NCBI GenBank assembly: GCA_029553955.1
Contig: JAKPJZ010000023.1
Coordinates: 1 to 44,418 of the forward strand
DNA: 44,418 nt
Direction: 5' to 3'
Source: Chloroflexota bacterium
Lineage (GTDB): Bacteria; Chloroflexota; Anaerolineae; SpSt-313
Notes under the pieces: model-generated
What the model saw: the letters and a program-made list of their open reading frames with translations, nothing else
Database searches by the model: none
Told to the model about the DNA's origin: nothing
Program-made: the position numbers and the translations under genes
Part shown: piece by piece, positions 42,839 to 44,418 of the stretch
Layout: every line of letters starts with the position of its first letter
Numbering within the stretch: position 1 is the first letter of the stretch

Positions 42839-44239
42839 CTAGCTGCGGCGGAGGCCGACGCCCCAACTGCGGCCGCGCAGGCGGCCAAGGCGCCAACGCA
42901 GGCGTGCGGCGGCCGAAGCCGGCGCCGCCAGGCCCTCCAACTCGGCAAAGCCGCCGCGTTCGTCCCAATAGAGGGGGCAGGCCCCACAGCAGATGTGCTT
43001 GATGTCGCATTCGCGGCACACGGGGGGCAGGAACGCCTTCGACCGCCAGTAGCGCGCGGCCGGCCCCCGCCACACGTCGTGAAACGTGTGGGTGAGCAGG
43101 TTGCCCAGGCCCTGTTCAAAGCTGGAGCAGGGCAGCACGTCGCCCGCCGGGTTGACCGAGAGCAGGCCGTCGGCTGCGGCGCACGACTTGGAGCCCAGCC
43201 CGGCCTGCACCGGGTTGAACATGCAGTAGGGCAGCGGCGAGTACCACACCAGGCGCAGGCCCTCGCGCGCGGCCCAGGCCTGCACCTGCGCGATGAGTGC
43301 GCCGATGTCGCGGTAGCGCACGTCCATCTCGGGGTGCGCCAGGGCGGTGCCGGTGCGGATGACCATGTTCATCGAAAAGTACTCGGAGCCGAGCTCGCGG
43401 GCCAGGTAGACGACGAGCGCCTCCAGGTGGTCGCGATTGCCGGCACAGATGGTCGTGTTGGTGTGGGTGTGGATGCCGGCCTGGCGCAGGGTGCGCACGG
43501 CCTGGCTGCTCAGCGCAAAGGCCCCCGCGTGGGCGACGATGGCGTCGTGCACCTCGGCCGAGCCGCCTTCGAGGCTCACCTGGGCCGAGTCGAGCCCGGC
43601 GGCGGCCAGGCTGGCGGCATAGGCCGCATCGGCGCAGCGCAGGCCGTTGGTGATGAGGTTGACGCGCATGCCCTTGCCCTTGGCATAGGCGATCAACTCG
43701 GGCAGGTCGTCACGCAGCGTCGGCTCGCCGCCGGTGAAGGAGACGGTGGGGCAGTGGGCCTCGTCAAAGATGCGGTCGATGACCAGCTTGACTTGAGCGG
43801 TGGCCATCTCGCGCACCTCGCGGCCGCGCTCGGGCGAGGCGGCGTAACAGAACTGGCAGTGGTTCTGGCAGCGGTAGGTCAGGGCGATCTCGGAGAGCAC
43901 GGGCAGCTCTCGGGCGTGGCTGCCGAAGCGCGTCTGGCGCACAGCCGGCGCGCCACAGACGTCGTCGTTGAGCAGCGCCGCCACGCTGGCCAGCAGCCGC
44001 TCCAGGTCGGCCTCCACCCGTCCCTCGGGGATGCCGTGGGCCTGCGCCGTCTCGCGGATGAGGGCCTGCACGTCGGGCGCGTCGTCGGCGTAGAGGCGCG
44101 CCAGCATCGCCGTGGCCGTGCGGTTCAGGTTGTGCACCCGGTTGGGCCGCAGGATCAGCAGGCCGTCCTCGGGCCGGATGTAGACATACTCCCTGGTGCT
44201 CGACACCAGGGTTGTAGCGAACTCTTGCAGTCGCGACAT
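42839..44239 (-). CDS. PqqD-radical SAM-SPASM protein
   Basis: 466 residues. An N-terminal PqqD-like domain (about 15-95: EYVYIRPEDGLLILRPNRVH, then NLNRTATAMLARL) is the type that binds peptide leaders. The radical SAM core has the 4Fe-4S motif CQNHCQFC and the SAM-contact TGGEPTLRDDLPELI. A SPASM domain with extra cysteines follows (CAAADGLLSVNPAGDVLPCS, CRECDIKHICCGACP). Such architecture is common in peptide-modifying enzymes of RiPP pathways. No precursor peptide is visible downstream; the upstream side is cut off by the window. The C-terminus is a basic tail (RLRGRSWGVGLRRS). Confidence 0.9.
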   Translation of the reverse strand: MSRLQEFATTLVSSTREYVYIRPEDGLLILRPNRVHNLNRTATAMLARLYADDAPDVQALIRETAQAHGIPEGRVEADLERLLASVAALLNDDVCGAPAVRQTRFGSHARELPVLSEIALTYRCQNHCQFCYAASPERGREVREMATAQVKLVIDRIFDEAHCPTVSFTGGEPTLRDDLPELIAYAKGKGMRVNLITNGLRCADAAYAASLAAAGLDSAQVSLEGGSAEVHDAIVAHAGAFALSSQAVRTLRQAGIHTHTNTTICAGNRDHLEALVVYLARELGSEYFSMNMVIRTGTALAHPEMDVRYRDIGALIAQVQAWAAREGLRLVWYSPLPYCMFNPVQAGLGSKSCAAADGLLSVNPAGDVLPCSSFEQGLGNLLTHTFHDVWRGPAARYWRSKAFLPPVCRECDIKHICCGACPLYWDERGGFAELEGLAAPASAAARLRWRLGRLRGRSWGVGLRRS

Positions 44240-44261
44240 ACAGCTCTACTCACTCTCAGCA

Positions 44262-44291
44262 ACCGGGTTTGATGCTGCGCATGCGCCCGGT
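44262..44291 (+). repeat. Conserved 30-bp box beside P11
   Basis: Begins ACCGGGTT, core GCTGCGCAT, ends GCCCGGT; 16 bp before P11, and 22 bp upstream of the radical SAM start. Confidence 0.7.
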
Positions 44292-44307
44292 GTGGAACCC
44301 TCAAAGC

Positions 44308-44395
44308 GGGGTTTTGGCGGGTTGGCGCTGCCGGCTGCCCTGGCGCGCCCGCGGGCGCGCCAGGGCAGCCGGCAGCGCCAAACCGCCAAAACCCC
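44308..44395. repeat. Palindrome P11 (44-bp arms, one mismatch)
   Basis: 88 bp, centred between 44351 and 44352 (tip CGCG), ends GGGGTTTTGGCGG/CCGCCAAAACCCC; one G/A mismatch in the lower stem. The right flank CTCAGGGCCGGGCGC matches that of P7. The window ends inside the element. Confidence 0.93.
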
Positions 44396-44418
44396 TTCCT
44401 GGCTCAGGGCCGGGCGCC

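Noticed and set aside
9096..44395. The palindromes as ordinary intrinsic terminators
   Set aside because: None is followed by a T-run on either strand, several sit inside operons, and arms of 34-50 bp with near-perfect identity exceed what termination needs. A terminating role for P2 and P8 remains possible.
9096..44395. The palindromes as assembly or amplification fold-back artefacts
   Set aside because: They lie at gene ends with fixed offsets to stops and boxes and fall into related stem families with mirrored changes, which artefacts would not produce. Long reads should still confirm them.

Overview
This is GC-rich, densely coding bacterial DNA. The best guess at the source is Chloroflexota of the Anaerolineae/Caldilineae type. 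The reasons are a transcriptional T-box in a high-GC genome, lipoprotein linkers rich in VVQKET-like repeats, Pot-type ABC operons, KaiC-like ATPases beside PAS kinases, a type-2 IleRS, and many short hairpin repeats between and inside genes. This is inference; no rRNA is present to confirm it.

Layout. 1-2.7 kb: 3' part of a secreted glycosidase-amidase fusion, a convergent DegV gene and tRNA-Arg(CCG). 3-7.4 kb (minus): a polyamine/iron-type ABC operon (binding lipoprotein, two permeases, ATPase) behind a clear promoter. 8-12.4 kb: promoter, T-box leader, RNase H-like gene, ileS. 12.5-16.4 kb: a DksA/TraR zinc finger gene, lspA, rluD, a methyltransferase and a membrane protein. 16.5-25 kb is plastic: an anchored lipoprotein-like gene and its internally deleted copy, repeat elements, a large sensor kinase, a candidate attenuator, a decayed gene, a 5'-truncated IS1182-type transposase and broken KaiC-like genes. 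25-32.3 kb: a multi-PAS kinase, polA and argS. 32.4-37.4 kb (minus): a second Pot-type ABC operon and an RNase Z-like hydrolase. 38-44.2 kb: a pRiA4b ORF-3-like gene, then on the minus strand a PqqD-radical SAM-SPASM protein, a coiled-coil protein, a zinc-ribbon membrane protein and an M30-like secreted metallopeptidase.

The outstanding feature is a family of eleven long, almost perfect palindromes (arms 24-50 bp, loop 0-6 nt) at gene ends. Their ends are constant (GGGG then T-rich / A-rich then CCCC) and the tip is usually CGCR. The stems differ from copy to copy, yet the two arms of each copy match. Related copies differ by mirrored changes in both arms. Seven of the eleven lie 11-16 bp from a conserved 30-bp box (stem ACCGGG/CCCGGT, core GCTYCGCAY), and two have inverted boxes on both sides. 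Four boxless palindromes sit tightly behind a stop codon; three of these fill the gap between stop codon and the next ribosome binding site. A palindrome-free relative (7865-8002) and a half-palindrome relative (17346-17402) are also present. I know of no described family that matches this two-part element, but I could not search.

How the genes fit together: most are housekeeping (tRNA charging, DNA polymerase I, lipoprotein processing, rRNA modification) plus uptake and signalling. Repeats have entered coding sequence in frame at least twice (polA and the membrane gene at 15781), so the genome seems permissive to hairpin repeat spread.
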